64,000 bases of DNA from Dyadobacter sediminis (GCF_005860765.1 NZ_VCEI01000011.1:1054001-1118000), one strand, 5' to 3'. Counted from the first letter of the stretch, positions 44,201 to 54,100 are shown. Made by a program: numbers and translations. Notes: generated by a model not told the origin, from the letters alone.

Positions 44201-45714
44201 TCAAAAAAATCAATTAACCCTATTGTCCAAAAATATTTTTGGTGAGCAACTACAAAGTTTAAGGGAAGATTTTTCTTTAATGCAGACCTAAACGTATGAT
44301 CTTCTAAGCATTTATTGGTTATTTCTTTGTCACCAAAGAATCTTTGAAGTATTATCGGCCAATCGAATTTAACTCCTAGTAATAAGGTCTGATCATAGAG
44401 AAATTTAATATCAAACTTATTGGAAATAAATTTCCAGTTCCAGGGCTTGGCTAGTAGGGTTTTTGCGTATTCAAAATTGCTCTTCTGTCCCTTTAAAAAC
44501 AAATTTCTCAAAACATGACTTTTGAACTCAGTTATTAAATAGAAGTCCCATGGGAAATCATCGATATATTCTTCAATGAAATCATCAGGTAAATTCTTTG
44601 ACAAATAACTCCAATCCCAATCACGGTTCTTAAGTGTTGGCATTAAAAGTAGTGATGTTACAACTTCCTCGTCCTTATAAGATATCTCTTCAAAGTCCCA
44701 CTGAATCCATTCACAATAGAGTTTAATGAATTCGCTATCAACCCTTTGCGTCAGTTCTGTCCAGTTCCAATAGTCTGTATATTCCCGAATTACTGACACA
44801 ATACTCTCAACTGGCGCCAATTTTGATATTATACTCCAACTGCCGCCATCCCCATACATACGAAACATTTCAAAGACTTCCTTATCGTTCCAAGCAACCC
44901 GGGGATTTCCAGCCAACTCTTTCCAATCCCATAAGTCAACGTATGCTATAATGTCTTGTGCAGAGATTAGATTTTTACTTTTAAGAACGTAGTGATACAT
45001 TCCTTTGCGCAGCAATCGGTCTTTTAAATCTTCATTATTGGGTAAATTAATTATTGCTTCAATTTCAGGCTTTATAATATCCGATTCGTAAAATTCAAAT
45101 TGAAAAGAGTCATTACGTAGGAAAATCTCACATCTCACTGTAACGTCTTTGTAATTCGTCTCAGACGTACCATCCAGCAAATCAACTATTTCTCCTTTAT
45201 ATATATCATTTTCAAAAACCTGAAATTGGAGTCTTTGTTTCAGGTCTATATTATTAACCGATTCCGACCTCGCATTTGGCTTATAAGATAACTTATTCTC
45301 AAAATTGAATACCTTTCTAAAACAAAAATCTGCAACATCTTCTTTAACTACCTGATTTTGAAACAATTCCGTTTTAGCACAAAAGTATTTAAACTTTAAT
45401 TTATCAGTTAATGCGTGTTGCCCTTGTTCAGTCAACTCTACGGAATCTTGATCAATTTTAATCAGATCATATTCCAAAATTCCACTTAGATAAGTATTGA
45501 AAATATCCGCCTCTGCCAGATCCTGCAAATTGAAACCTAATATTTTCCCTAACTCAGATATGCTTGTCCGATTCCCCCTTCGACTAATAATTGTGCAAAA
45601 AATCTCATCAGTAACCTCTACATCAAAAGCCTTTCTATAAAAGATTTCGTAGGAAGTAGATTTAACTATCCATGTAAATGAAAAAGAAGAGTATGGCACT
45701 ACGACATTATCCAT
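41275..45714 (-). CDS. Giant DarT-like DNA ADP-ribosyltransferase with WDW-repeat region
   Basis: A 1479-residue protein. Residues 1-260 hold no domain I recognise, although a winged-helix-like segment may lie around 30-100 (SISELGKILGFNLQDL). Residues about 262-1140 are a tandem repeat with W-[DN]-W or [LF]-[DN]-W at roughly 29-residue spacing. Residues 1175-1365 match DarT (DUF4433): YHFTHIENAVEII, then LRGEAHNFARFYFRPQTPTQFYN, and the candidate catalytic Glu1343 in QQEFLVKDEL. About 100 further residues follow. DarT normally is ~200 residues and modifies thymidine in DNA with ADP-ribose. The ATG at 45714 is preferred over that at 45810 because it overlaps the helicase stop by 8 bases. The toxin would be restrained by the macrodomain protein downstream. 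The fusion is unusual. Confidence 0.85.
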   Translation of the reverse strand: MDNVVVPYSSFSFTWIVKSTSYEIFYRKAFDVEVTDEIFCTIISRRGNRTSISELGKILGFNLQDLAEADIFNTYLSGILEYDLIKIDQDSVELTEQGQHALTDKLKFKYFCAKTELFQNQVVKEDVADFCFRKVFNFENKLSYKPNARSESVNNIDLKQRLQFQVFENDIYKGEIVDLLDGTSETNYKDVTVRCEIFLRNDSFQFEFYESDIIKPEIEAIINLPNNEDLKDRLLRKGMYHYVLKSKNLISAQDIIAYVDLWDWKELAGNPRVAWNDKEVFEMFRMYGDGGSWSIISKLAPVESIVSVIREYTDYWNWTELTQRVDSEFIKLYCEWIQWDFEEISYKDEEVVTSLLLMPTLKNRDWDWSYLSKNLPDDFIEEYIDDFPWDFYLITEFKSHVLRNLFLKGQKSNFEYAKTLLAKPWNWKFISNKFDIKFLYDQTLLLGVKFDWPIILQRFFGDKEITNKCLEDHTFRSALKKNLPLNFVVAHQKYFWTIGLIDFFENENLIQWDSASFINGFDTNVYVDWDNDIFMRYHGRIKTSKGYFNVSNRITDYGLIERFPNFCWNWIGISKNEHLIKNVDFIRNSFLGRLSYSNYLNWSDILINSTLGVEFWNQHLDSFFISTDSLRQVDFWKELTKLQTENFVLSNTRYPWDWDFVTENISSSTIAKSLNSEVLLEKFNWEIATRKIDRVTILDRMEYLSPFLDWKYLINDLFSVESELVLGREFERIVACIASLNHKLRAELWKYLTRIYAFDVLFHYVELTYDLESYDWDWDFLSGHKYFPTDMGSLHKYKHRINWSVLSGSQLVIQKFSRDTWNSNKEWLVNINGYLRSFRTYWDWSVLSRHKSISTNRNLIKKFRSENLDWEYLTEFGGFLLPEKGDGDTYLQEVISQLPGIKFELLSKREDIIISRDLIVSTKNKNWDWKTLSENRNADISAELLFDLIDKDWDWHAISRRTNLFYSNEMILRSLNLDLDWKYLSSSENVDFTEEFINTTKLKPWNWFIVSQHKSFVPSYRILSQTSEFDLDWKYISNHSRLEVSSQLLDKFEDTLHWDYVTRNIDVEFLEMDLIERFAHRWDWNFLCQNSKIQMSQIILDKFSQYLDWDLISSNPNIDFSKEMIGKFRTSWNWTLLKNNLGVVEKVGTYVRDEIAQSGILTFLDKIEQQWSEWKGSIYHFTHIENAVEIIKNRKIQSRNKATILADAAGSVVHLRGEAHNFARFYFRPQTPTQFYNEFLGKSVGDGYNKKNTGWVSWYEKARSLGFPKCPIPIFFRFSLKEVLFKNGSNCCVSNGNMQTSATLFGSIDKMLNKFGFDDLYFTPEQYATRDDYARYRDYAQQEFLVKDELAFDDLIDFEIVCPSNADKILLINLLGASHVDILPKIVVDPNYYNHDNSRVNVEERDLKLYITSGFDGDGYFVLSGVRDINDIEIFSGNVIKLEGDKIIFKSNLSIGNFQKGINLSFIDESGRSWYVYSN
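42324..44931 (-). repeat. About 30 coding tandem repeats, 'W-[DN]-W...[LI]-[ST]'
   Basis: Within the DarT-like gene, units show a tryptophan pair (WDW, WNW, LDW) followed by two or three residues and L/I-S/T. Examples are LWDWKELAG, YWNWTELTQ, DWDWSYLSK, PWNWKFISN, CWNWIGISK, YWDWSVLSR, NWDWKTLSE, DWDWHAISR, PWNWFIVSQ and RWDWNFLCQ. Between them lie 15-25 mainly hydrophilic helical residues with I/L positions. The DNA copies are divergent, so the array is old. The pattern implies a helical solenoid. Confidence 0.85.
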
Positions 45715-48700
45715 ATTCCTCAACAGATTTGTGCAAATCTCCTGCACCAATGATTTTTCCATTCCGTTGAATAGAGTCATATACCTTTTTGTAGATATCC
45801 TTCTTACCAAAATGCTTGCCGTTACCCACTACAATCAATAATCTCCTTGCTCTTGACAAGGCAACGTTCAGACGATTTGGCGATTCGGCAAAACCTAAAC
45901 TTTCTTGCTTTGGAAAGCCCAACTCTCCGTAAAAGTCTAAGTTTGGCTGTTGATCCTCTGATGCTGCGATTATATTACTTCGAACCATAGATACAATGAT
46001 GATGTTTCTCTCCATTCCCTGAAATCTATCTACTGTACTTAACCGAATGGGCACATCACTATGTTTCCTTTTCAACATCTTACCTATCTGCTGAATTTGG
46101 CTGCCATAAAAACTGATAACTCCGATTTCCTTCTCTTCCACACTTTGCTTGGACAACCATTGGTCAAATTCTCTTCTCCCTTCACAATTTTTAAGCACCG
46201 TAAGAATATTACCAATAGCTTCGATCTCACCAAAATTCACCCTGGAGGTACCCTCCTGAATTTCTGGTGTCGTTACATTAATCCAAATTGTATGTATTTC
46301 TGGAGCAATGATATTTTTGTAGTTAAGCCCGTGATATCGGGAATCCCATCTATCAAATGAACTATGATATATTTCTTCTAACGGCAATCCACAATTCAAT
46401 CCTCCGTCATTTTTATAAAATTGAGCAATCACATCATTGATTGCAGGGTGCATTCTGTATTGAGTATCAAAAGTCCCCTTTATGCTTTCATCTATTTGCA
46501 TGAATAATCGTTCAAACTGTGATATCTGAAAATCTTTTCCTGATAGGGTTTTGGCCACATCTTGTTCACCTATTGAAACAAGCAAATCCTTGATTTCTTC
46601 ACCGTCAACCATAGGGGGTAATTGTCTGTGGTCACCTACAACAATAGATTTTTTTCCGAAAAGCACAGGCAGAGCAAGTTCGGGAGGTGTGGCCTTGCTA
46701 GCCTCATCCATTATAACTGTATCAAAGCTTATACTAACTTTATTCAACTCGCTAAAATTCCTACTTTCATAGCTATCTCTATTGAAAACGTTCAAATATG
46801 ATCGAAAAAATGAAGTCCACTTATTTTCTGAGTTTAATTTACCGATAGAACTTCCAGTTGCACCAATCAGGTTCGCATACTCCAAATACTTATCAGCAAA
46901 TAGTTTCCTAGTTTCACCGTTTGGATTCAATAAATGATCTTTCCACTTTTCCAAGGCTGAATCTATCTTTACATCATCTTGATTTAAAACCCTGCTTACG
47001 ATGTTATCAACCCAGTGAGCAACTGTATTATTCTGCTTTTCAATTCCAACTTTCCACTTCTGTATCGCTTCCAAAGAATAGAAGTAGCCCTCAGATTCTA
47101 AATTATCTGCATTTCCAAAACGAATTGGCTTTACGACATTATTATTTCCATTTTTTAGTCTATCAATAGCATTATCAACGGCAAGATTAGTTTCAGATGT
47201 TAAAAGAATTCTAGTGTTTCGCTTTTCAGTTTGAGATTGTCGAACATGCTGCCAAATAATTTCAGCTATGGCTGTTGATTTACCTGTTCCAGGAGGACCT
47301 TGTATTATTGAAAGTTCCTCGGCGTGAACTGATTTAAAAATAGCACGTTTTTGCGAATCGTTCAAAGATTTTGAAAACAGATTTTTTTCAAAATCTTTCC
47401 ATTCCGAACTTGCTCTATTAAGCAGATATTCAATATTTTCAATCTTTTTCGCCTTAGATGAATCATATAAAAAAACTTTTGCATTATCATTTGGCAATTT
47501 ATCCTTCGAATCAATTTTAATTCCAGTATCCTCTAAACGCTTTATTTTGTCTCTATCTCCTTTTAAATCTGGAAAAATTGCTTTTACCTCATTTTCGTTA
47601 ATATTTAATTTCACCTCTTCAAGCCTCTCACTATCAACCACAAAATACAAATCAGGATAATCAACTTTTTGCAACTTTCCCAGATACAACTTATCCCTAG
47701 GAGTGCCAAAATAAAAATCCTCTCTTAGAAGATTTGAAAGCTTTTCTTCTTCCCATTCAACTTTTTTATCAAAATTTTCTTCACATAAATATTTCTCATC
47801 GAAGGTATCATTGATAATATATTTAAATTTTACAGAATCAACTACTTCATCTAGTTGATTTCTCAACCTTGCTAATATTTCAGTTTTATTTCCCGTCTTG
47901 TAAAACTGCCTAAATATCAATTTTTGACCATTTTTAGTTATTCTGGTCGATATTTCAGGACACTTTACTCTAAGAATGTCCCGCAGTTCAGGTAATCCCG
48001 TTTCAAATTTTACATTAAATTTATATGAGTGCTTATTGCCTCTATCATAGACACTAAAAAATGGAATTGATTTGATTAAACTTTGCTTTCCTAATAACTC
48101 TTCTTTCGTCTCAAAGTTAAAATAAATGGCTCTTAATGAATTATCAAATCTGAATCCTCCGTTTACATCTAACTGAGAAATATTATCTTCAAACTTTTTT
48201 TTGAGTTCTATCGCCTTATCTGACGCATAATAGTTCCAATTAAAATTTTTACAGGAATAATAATACTTAGCCGATATTTGGTAAGTCGACTCAATATAAT
48301 TTTGAGTCAATAAATTTTCAACCTCTCTGATTGCTTCCTTAAATGTCGTGTGTCCAACCTTTTTCAGTTTTCTCCTTTCAAGTATGATCACTATTTCATC
48401 ATTACTGATCATCGGAAAGAATCTAGTACACTCTTTAATTTTTATTCTTACTTTGTTAAGAGCACTCTCACGGTCAATAGTATCCAATTTAACATAAATC
48501 CTTACCTCCTTCGTTTCTAAATCAAAATAGGTGTTTAAGCACTGTGACACCTCACTAGATAACTCTTCTCTGCTAACAAGCCCATTATCTCCATCAAGAA
48601 AAATCTGGCTATTAAATATAGCTTCTGTGATAAACTTAGGAGAAGGACTAATATTAAATCTTGCGCTGGGTTTATCCGTTGAAGTTTTAAAACTCAATTT

Positions 48701-49168
48701 TTCAATCAGTTGACACTGTTCCCACTCTTCCATGGTCAAGTGTATCTCACCCTTAGATTGGAATTGATCATTATCTGGGAGTTCACCAATTATTTTTCTT
48801 AATTCCTCTTTTATTAAGCGATCGTTGCCCTCAATTGATCCTTCAATAATTGGATTCTCATTAAACTCAATGTAGCAGATTTCAGCAAGTTCTTTCAATT
48901 TTGAAAGATCCAATTGTGCTATATTTTCGCTTTCTTCGATACCCTGCAAAATGTAACCACGGCTGAAGTCAAAATCTTTAACCTTAAATATCCTTTCAAC
49001 TTCTGATTGAAAAACTTTTTTGAAAATTTCTTGGTCAATTGACAAGGTCAGTTTTTGCCCTTGTAAACGCGCCTGTATAGAAGTATCTACACCAATAGGC
49101 TTGGATTTATGTGCTAAAATCTTCGATTGTGCCGTGATGTATTTTTTCCAAATATCTTTTTGACTCAT
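45707..49168 (-). CDS. SF1 (Upf1-like) helicase associated with DarT-like protein
   Basis: A 1153-residue protein. The N-terminal ~590 residues have no family I recognise and are AT-rich coding. The helicase core starts at DSQKRAIFKSV (Q motif). Walker A GPPGTGKSTA is near residue 625, motif II DEAS (VIMDEASKATPPELALP) near 820, GDHRQLPPM, a TQYRMHPAI motif, TVDRFQGMERNIIIVSMVRS, and motif VI NRLNVALSRARRLLIVVGN. This order is typical of Upf1/Dna2-like SF1B helicases. Its stop overlaps the start of the DarT-like gene by 8 bases, so the two are translationally coupled and probably function together. A 169-base gap separates it from the upstream GIY-YIG gene; no clean promoter was seen in the gap. 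Confidence 0.9.
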   Translation of the reverse strand: MSQKDIWKKYITAQSKILAHKSKPIGVDTSIQARLQGQKLTLSIDQEIFKKVFQSEVERIFKVKDFDFSRGYILQGIEESENIAQLDLSKLKELAEICYIEFNENPIIEGSIEGNDRLIKEELRKIIGELPDNDQFQSKGEIHLTMEEWEQCQLIEKLSFKTSTDKPSARFNISPSPKFITEAIFNSQIFLDGDNGLVSREELSSEVSQCLNTYFDLETKEVRIYVKLDTIDRESALNKVRIKIKECTRFFPMISNDEIVIILERRKLKKVGHTTFKEAIREVENLLTQNYIESTYQISAKYYYSCKNFNWNYYASDKAIELKKKFEDNISQLDVNGGFRFDNSLRAIYFNFETKEELLGKQSLIKSIPFFSVYDRGNKHSYKFNVKFETGLPELRDILRVKCPEISTRITKNGQKLIFRQFYKTGNKTEILARLRNQLDEVVDSVKFKYIINDTFDEKYLCEENFDKKVEWEEEKLSNLLREDFYFGTPRDKLYLGKLQKVDYPDLYFVVDSERLEEVKLNINENEVKAIFPDLKGDRDKIKRLEDTGIKIDSKDKLPNDNAKVFLYDSSKAKKIENIEYLLNRASSEWKDFEKNLFSKSLNDSQKRAIFKSVHAEELSIIQGPPGTGKSTAIAEIIWQHVRQSQTEKRNTRILLTSETNLAVDNAIDRLKNGNNNVVKPIRFGNADNLESEGYFYSLEAIQKWKVGIEKQNNTVAHWVDNIVSRVLNQDDVKIDSALEKWKDHLLNPNGETRKLFADKYLEYANLIGATGSSIGKLNSENKWTSFFRSYLNVFNRDSYESRNFSELNKVSISFDTVIMDEASKATPPELALPVLFGKKSIVVGDHRQLPPMVDGEEIKDLLVSIGEQDVAKTLSGKDFQISQFERLFMQIDESIKGTFDTQYRMHPAINDVIAQFYKNDGGLNCGLPLEEIYHSSFDRWDSRYHGLNYKNIIAPEIHTIWINVTTPEIQEGTSRVNFGEIEAIGNILTVLKNCEGRREFDQWLSKQSVEEKEIGVISFYGSQIQQIGKMLKRKHSDVPIRLSTVDRFQGMERNIIIVSMVRSNIIAASEDQQPNLDFYGELGFPKQESLGFAESPNRLNVALSRARRLLIVVGNGKHFGKKDIYKKVYDSIQRNGKIIGAGDLHKSVEEYG

Positions 49169-49337
49169 CGCTTTTTTATTTTTTTCAACTATCTAGCCAT
49201 AACTGACCTTCAACTCCAATTCACTCAACGCATTAGGTTCACAAAAGGTATTTTGAGAAAGAATCTCAGCTACATTCTACTCTGTATCTTTGAGAAACCA
49301 AGAGAGTACAACTTATCCGCAGCAAGACTATATACAA

Positions 49338-50348
49338 TCAACTTACCAAGTCATTTAGACTTAACTCACTTTCGGCTAATCTCAATTGATCATTTTGCCA
49401 TTCATGGTAGTTCTTCCTGGTTCCTCGTACTAACCACTCCTTACGACCATTTGCCGCTCTTGCAAATACACAAGCGGCGGCAGCACTAGGACTAGCAAAT
49501 GCCACATCTTCCTGAAATACCCCCCTGGTTTTAACGTCATCAATGCGGATTTTACCTTCAACAATCAAAGTTTCAAAGAGCTTTCGATAACTATGCCCAG
49601 TAGTCCGTTCCCATGCACTTTTAGTTTCTGACCCTGCTAAAACAATAAAATCGCCATCCACTTCTTTCGCTAATGCTCGCAAATTATATTTACTGCTTAT
49701 GATTTCGAAGTTGGGACCATCAATAGTATCTTGGACTGGCTGCCTGAGTTCGGTACTCCGCGAAAAGTCTTTCGATGGAAAGGGCAAGACGGTCGGTAAT
49801 GTATTAGTAATTTTAGGTTTATCTCGTAAGAAATCAAGCCCAAGAACAGGTAAGACCAAACGAACTTGAGAAATAAAATATTCCATATCCGAGATATCTG
49901 CCTCCGGCAGCCCATCATTTTTGGGTGAAGTATTATTAAAAAGATTTGCAGCACCAGTCGTCTGAATAATAGAAATAAATCTTGCTTCTAGGTAACGTAT
50001 GTGAGCCTTAGTGAGGTTTTGGTCTTTACTGGTTATAATACAGGCGCGCTCCCAAAAATCCTTTCCCTCATCCTTATTGTGCTGCATTAATCGGTGACCA
50101 ACATTATCACTTTCTCCAACATATACCGCCAAGCGCTCCAATCCATCTGGATCTGGGCCAGTCAAAAAGTAGATCCCTGTTTTCTTCATTTCAGGGCGTT
50201 GTATAATTTCCGTAATTTTGGTACGAGGGCCCATCAAGATATGCCCCGTCCAATTCATTACTTCAAGTGTTAGCACACCATGTGAAGAACCATCTACTAA
50301 GAATAATTTGATCGATTTACCTAATGTATGGTTCATAAGAAATTTCAA
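49338..50348 (-). CDS. GIY-YIG nuclease family protein with DUF4357
   Basis: A 336-residue protein. The GIY-YIG domain is near residues 57-150: TGIYFLTGP, then YVGES (the YIG element), and R in HRLMQH, followed by the catalytic-helix glutamate in YLEARF. The C-terminal part (about 265-335, ending RGTRKNYHEWQN) matches DUF4357, a domain often attached to nucleases or helicases in restriction and defence loci. The N-terminus may begin at residue 5. It lies between the 217-residue unknown gene and the helicase, in the same direction. Substrate unknown; a DNA nuclease role is inferred. Confidence 0.85.
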   Translation of the reverse strand: MKFLMNHTLGKSIKLFLVDGSSHGVLTLEVMNWTGHILMGPRTKITEIIQRPEMKKTGIYFLTGPDPDGLERLAVYVGESDNVGHRLMQHNKDEGKDFWERACIITSKDQNLTKAHIRYLEARFISIIQTTGAANLFNNTSPKNDGLPEADISDMEYFISQVRLVLPVLGLDFLRDKPKITNTLPTVLPFPSKDFSRSTELRQPVQDTIDGPNFEIISSKYNLRALAKEVDGDFIVLAGSETKSAWERTTGHSYRKLFETLIVEGKIRIDDVKTRGVFQEDVAFASPSAAAACVFARAANGRKEWLVRGTRKNYHEWQNDQLRLAESELSLNDLVS

Positions 50349-50423
50349 TAATTAAGGTTTTCACAAATGACTATATTTTTGATTATCAGAGCATTTTGTG
50401 ATTTTAACAAATTCTAATAGCCC

Positions 50424-51077
50424 TTACCGCTTCGCATACTTACCCAAAGCAAACAAAACTCTGTCAATGTAATAACTGTAATTGTTGATTGCCCGTAACT
50501 CAGGCTGAATAATATCGGAAGATAACCAGTCAATATACTCTTTGATTAAGTCATGATGGGCGCTTGTTACTAGCTTAAAAGTCCTCCAAGGTGCTACTTC
50601 TCTCAAATTTGACGCTTTAAATATCCCAAACGCCCTCAATACATGCTGGTCAATTATGGGTTCACCACTTTTTCCAGAAAGATATTTACCAAACTGATAA
50701 AAGACAATTGCATCATCTGGCAACGTTCCACTATTAATATTTGAAGTTTCAGCTGCACCTCTAATAATGTGTTTTATTTTTTTGAGATCTCCATTTTTCC
50801 AAATCATGGCGTACAATATTTTGGTTAACGGATCTTCTATACTATCCACCCCACCTTTTACCAGTTCGTAATTCTCACTAAGTACCCCCCTCTCTTTCAG
50901 AATTTTGATTTCATTTGGTGTTATCATAAAACCAATTTTAGGGTACGTTTCCGCATCCATTTTATAATTACGAAGAATGTTACTGTTCTCAATTGAAATT
51001 AACTCCTCAATTGTCTTTGCACTTTGGATGATTCGAAATTTCTCCTTTATGAACTTTGATTTTTCTACATCTGGCAT
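50424..51077 (-). CDS. Unknown 217-residue island protein (weak HhH-glycosylase-like motif)
   Basis: I do not recognise the family. The protein is soluble, basic and largely helical. A segment EPIIDQHVLRAFGIF carries D-x-H-V-x-R, which resembles the catalytic-Asp segment of HhH-GPD DNA glycosylases such as Nth. The LTKILYAMIWKNGDLKKI helix before it would fit the start of such a domain. The usual helix-hairpin-helix GxG loop is not seen, so the match is weak. It sits between two nuclease genes in a tight run. A DNA-related role is a positional inference. Confidence 0.6.
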   Translation of the reverse strand: MPDVEKSKFIKEKFRIIQSAKTIEELISIENSNILRNYKMDAETYPKIGFMITPNEIKILKERGVLSENYELVKGGVDSIEDPLTKILYAMIWKNGDLKKIKHIIRGAAETSNINSGTLPDDAIVFYQFGKYLSGKSGEPIIDQHVLRAFGIFKASNLREVAPWRTFKLVTSAHHDLIKEYIDWLSSDIIQPELRAINNYSYYIDRVLFALGKYAKR

Positions 51078-51111
51078 TTCTGTTGCTTAGAATGGGGTTG
51101 ATAATATTTTT

Positions 51112-54100
51112 TTATTGAGCTAACTCTAGATACCTGCAAAACGCATTAGCCAGCCTCATCTGACCTGGGCTTTTGCACTCAGGCTCAAATAGTCTCGGGC
51201 TCGCTACTAAAATACAGGCGGACCTCGCACGTGAAACGGCTACGTTGAGCCGATTCAAACTATACAGAAACTCCATTCCTCGTGGCGCATCTTCCGGCGT
51301 TGATGTGCTCATTGAGAAAATTACCACCGGAGCTTCTTGTCCCTGAAATTTATCGACAGTTCCAATGTGAGTACCTGAGGGCAAGGCAGACTCCAAACCA
51401 ACTACCTGGGCATTATAGGGAGCGATTACCATAATATCAGACAATGTCAGCACTCTCCTTACATTTCCTCCGTCAGTCCAAAACACATCTCCTTTAATTA
51501 GCTCCGAGACAATTTCATGTACACGATGAACTTCTTCCAAGGATAAACTCTGATTACCCTCATGTACCACTGGCTCATACCACAATCCAGCACCGGTATA
51601 TTTTGTATTCCCGTCAAGTAACTGTTGGATCAAATGCGACTTGGAGCCTAGTCTACTTTCATAAAAAAGCTGGGACGTAAAGGCACAGATTTCTGGATGC
51701 AAGCGCCAGGTTGTATCCAAAAATATTCCCCTATCCGATGGTATCGTTTTCTGGCCATTTAGGATATGTTCAAGTGCCGAAACTTCCGTTCCTTCTGGAT
51801 GACTTCCTTGTTGTGGTTGCTGTAATTGTTGCGGATCTCCTAAAAGCACGATATTCTTAGCTGAAAGTGATACAGCCAAAGTATCAATTAACGACAACTG
51901 CCCAGCCTCGTCAACGAAAAGCACATCAACAACACTTCCAAAATCTTCTCGTGCCCATAGCCAGGAAGTTCCTGCAGCAATGTTGGCTCGCCCCGTCACA
52001 AGCGCTTCTAATACTCTTTCGTTCGTTGTAACCTCCAATAATCTTGGATTCGGATTCTCAGATCTGGCTTTAACTTTTTGAACACAGGTTAATTCAACGT
52101 TTTGTTCATCGGCGGTTCTGATCACCTTATCCAATAAACCACTTATAACTTTATGACTAAGTGCTGTAACACCTACTTTTTTCCCAGCTGCCACTAATGC
52201 AATTATCATATTTGCTGCGGTATGACTCTTCCCTGCCCCAGGCGGACCTTGAATAGGCAGCACTCCCTGATTTAGTGCTAACACTATATCTACTGCCGAT
52301 GTCTGTGCATCATCGGACATTTCGTAGTTATGGCTTGTACGCGGAGCATTTTTTAACAACAGATCTCGTCCTGACCGGAAAAACCCATCGGAATCAATCC
52401 CATTATCTGCTACCCAACTAGCAAGTCGAAAAATAGCTTGTTCCTTCACCGAATCGTTTACAATTGTATGTTTGAAAACAGATATGGGATGATGGTTCAT
52501 AATAGCTGCCCCCTTTCTGATATTAATTACACATGTATCAAGATTGATTGCCTCAACGGTTCCCGCATTCAACCCCTCGCTATTTTTTAATGAATCTCCC
52601 TTACGAATATCACAATCTTGCGAAGGGTATTGATAAGAGTCTATAACACTTGCACCTACCTGCTCCCTGTATCCAGTAAAATTTAATCCTGAAAGAGCTG
52701 CCTTTTCTTCAATCAATTCTTCAGGAGGTAAAGACAGCATTCGGAAATACTCCCACCAAATCGCTTTCTTCTCACGCCGATACCAGTCTAGCATGTTTGC
52801 CAACAGGCACCTTGCGTGCTGCTCCTTACTTCTTTCTTCAAAATTGATTGATACATCATGTGCTAGTATATCATACAGCTCTTGAACTCGCTGCTGATGC
52901 TCAGTTAAGACTTCACTTGCTTCACCCGTACCGATTTGTGGTCTCGAAATTTCATACCCCTCGCCCAATAAGTTTTCCCGAATAGTCTCCAACCAATTCC
53001 TCAGATTCTTTGTTGATAAACAGTCCTCATGATTATAACTTTCAATAGCCTGAATTGTATCCTCCGGAATCCTGTCACGATGATTTGTTTCAATAAGTCT
53101 TTCGAAGGTTCTCAAATGCTGGGATGCATCTCTGAGCTCCATATTTCTTTGAAACTCATAAAAAACCTCCAATTCTTTCAAGGAATACCGTTCAATTCCA
53201 GCTCTTATGGCTTGTTTTACAATGCTGTATATGTCAATAAAAATATTTCCTCTAAGCATTTTGTCAATCTCAGCCTCTCGCGTTGCATACTTGCCCATCA
53301 GCCTTTTCAAAGCGCTGGGCTCATATGCCGTATAATGGTAAATATGAAGATCGGGATAAGCTTCCCATCGCTCCATGACCAGATCAACAAAAGTTTCGAA
53401 AGCATCCTTTTCTTCTGATGCGTTCAATGCCCAAATCTTGTGGTAGCGATCATCGTCTGCAAACACCCATCCAAATAAATATTCCAATCCGGTTCTACCC
53501 ACAAATGGATCTCCTTCAAAGTCAAAAAAGATGTCTCCAACTGACGGTTCCGGAAGCCTGCTGACTCCAGTTAAATTTTTATGTGGCAAAAGTTCATACA
53601 CTGGCACTTGTGTTTCCCGAGCTTGTAACTGAACCCTGGCTTGCTCCCGCACTCGAACATATGTTTCAATTGCACCACGTGCAGGTACTTGTGCTAACGG
53701 CAAAGCAACACCGGCAAGTTTTTCAAGTGTATCAACTCCCCATTTATTAATTTCACTAGTCTGAGAACCTGACAAACCTGCCACAAAAGAAAGATGATCA
53801 TCATCTCTTCTGCGTTGATCGCATTTTTGCCACCACCTACAAATGTCGCATTGAGCCACAGGAACTGGATAAAGTTCGACGTCCGTTGGCTCGATAGCAC
53901 TTAGTAATCTATTTTTAATTAGGCGGTAGTAGGCAAGATAATCGTCAAGCCTGAAAGTATGCATGCTAAATCCGTCTTCAGGAGTCATCACATGCATCTG
54001 ATCTGGCATGATTCCCTGAATTTCAGAAATCAATTCCGAGTATAGACATATTTGCAAAATTGTCCCGGCACGAGTCTCGTTGGCAAGTTTGGAATCAATT

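Noticed and set aside
42324..44931. WD40 beta-propeller interpretation of the WDW repeats
   Set aside because: WD40 units are about 40 residues with GH and WD ends. These units are shorter, helical and carry paired tryptophans without the GH.
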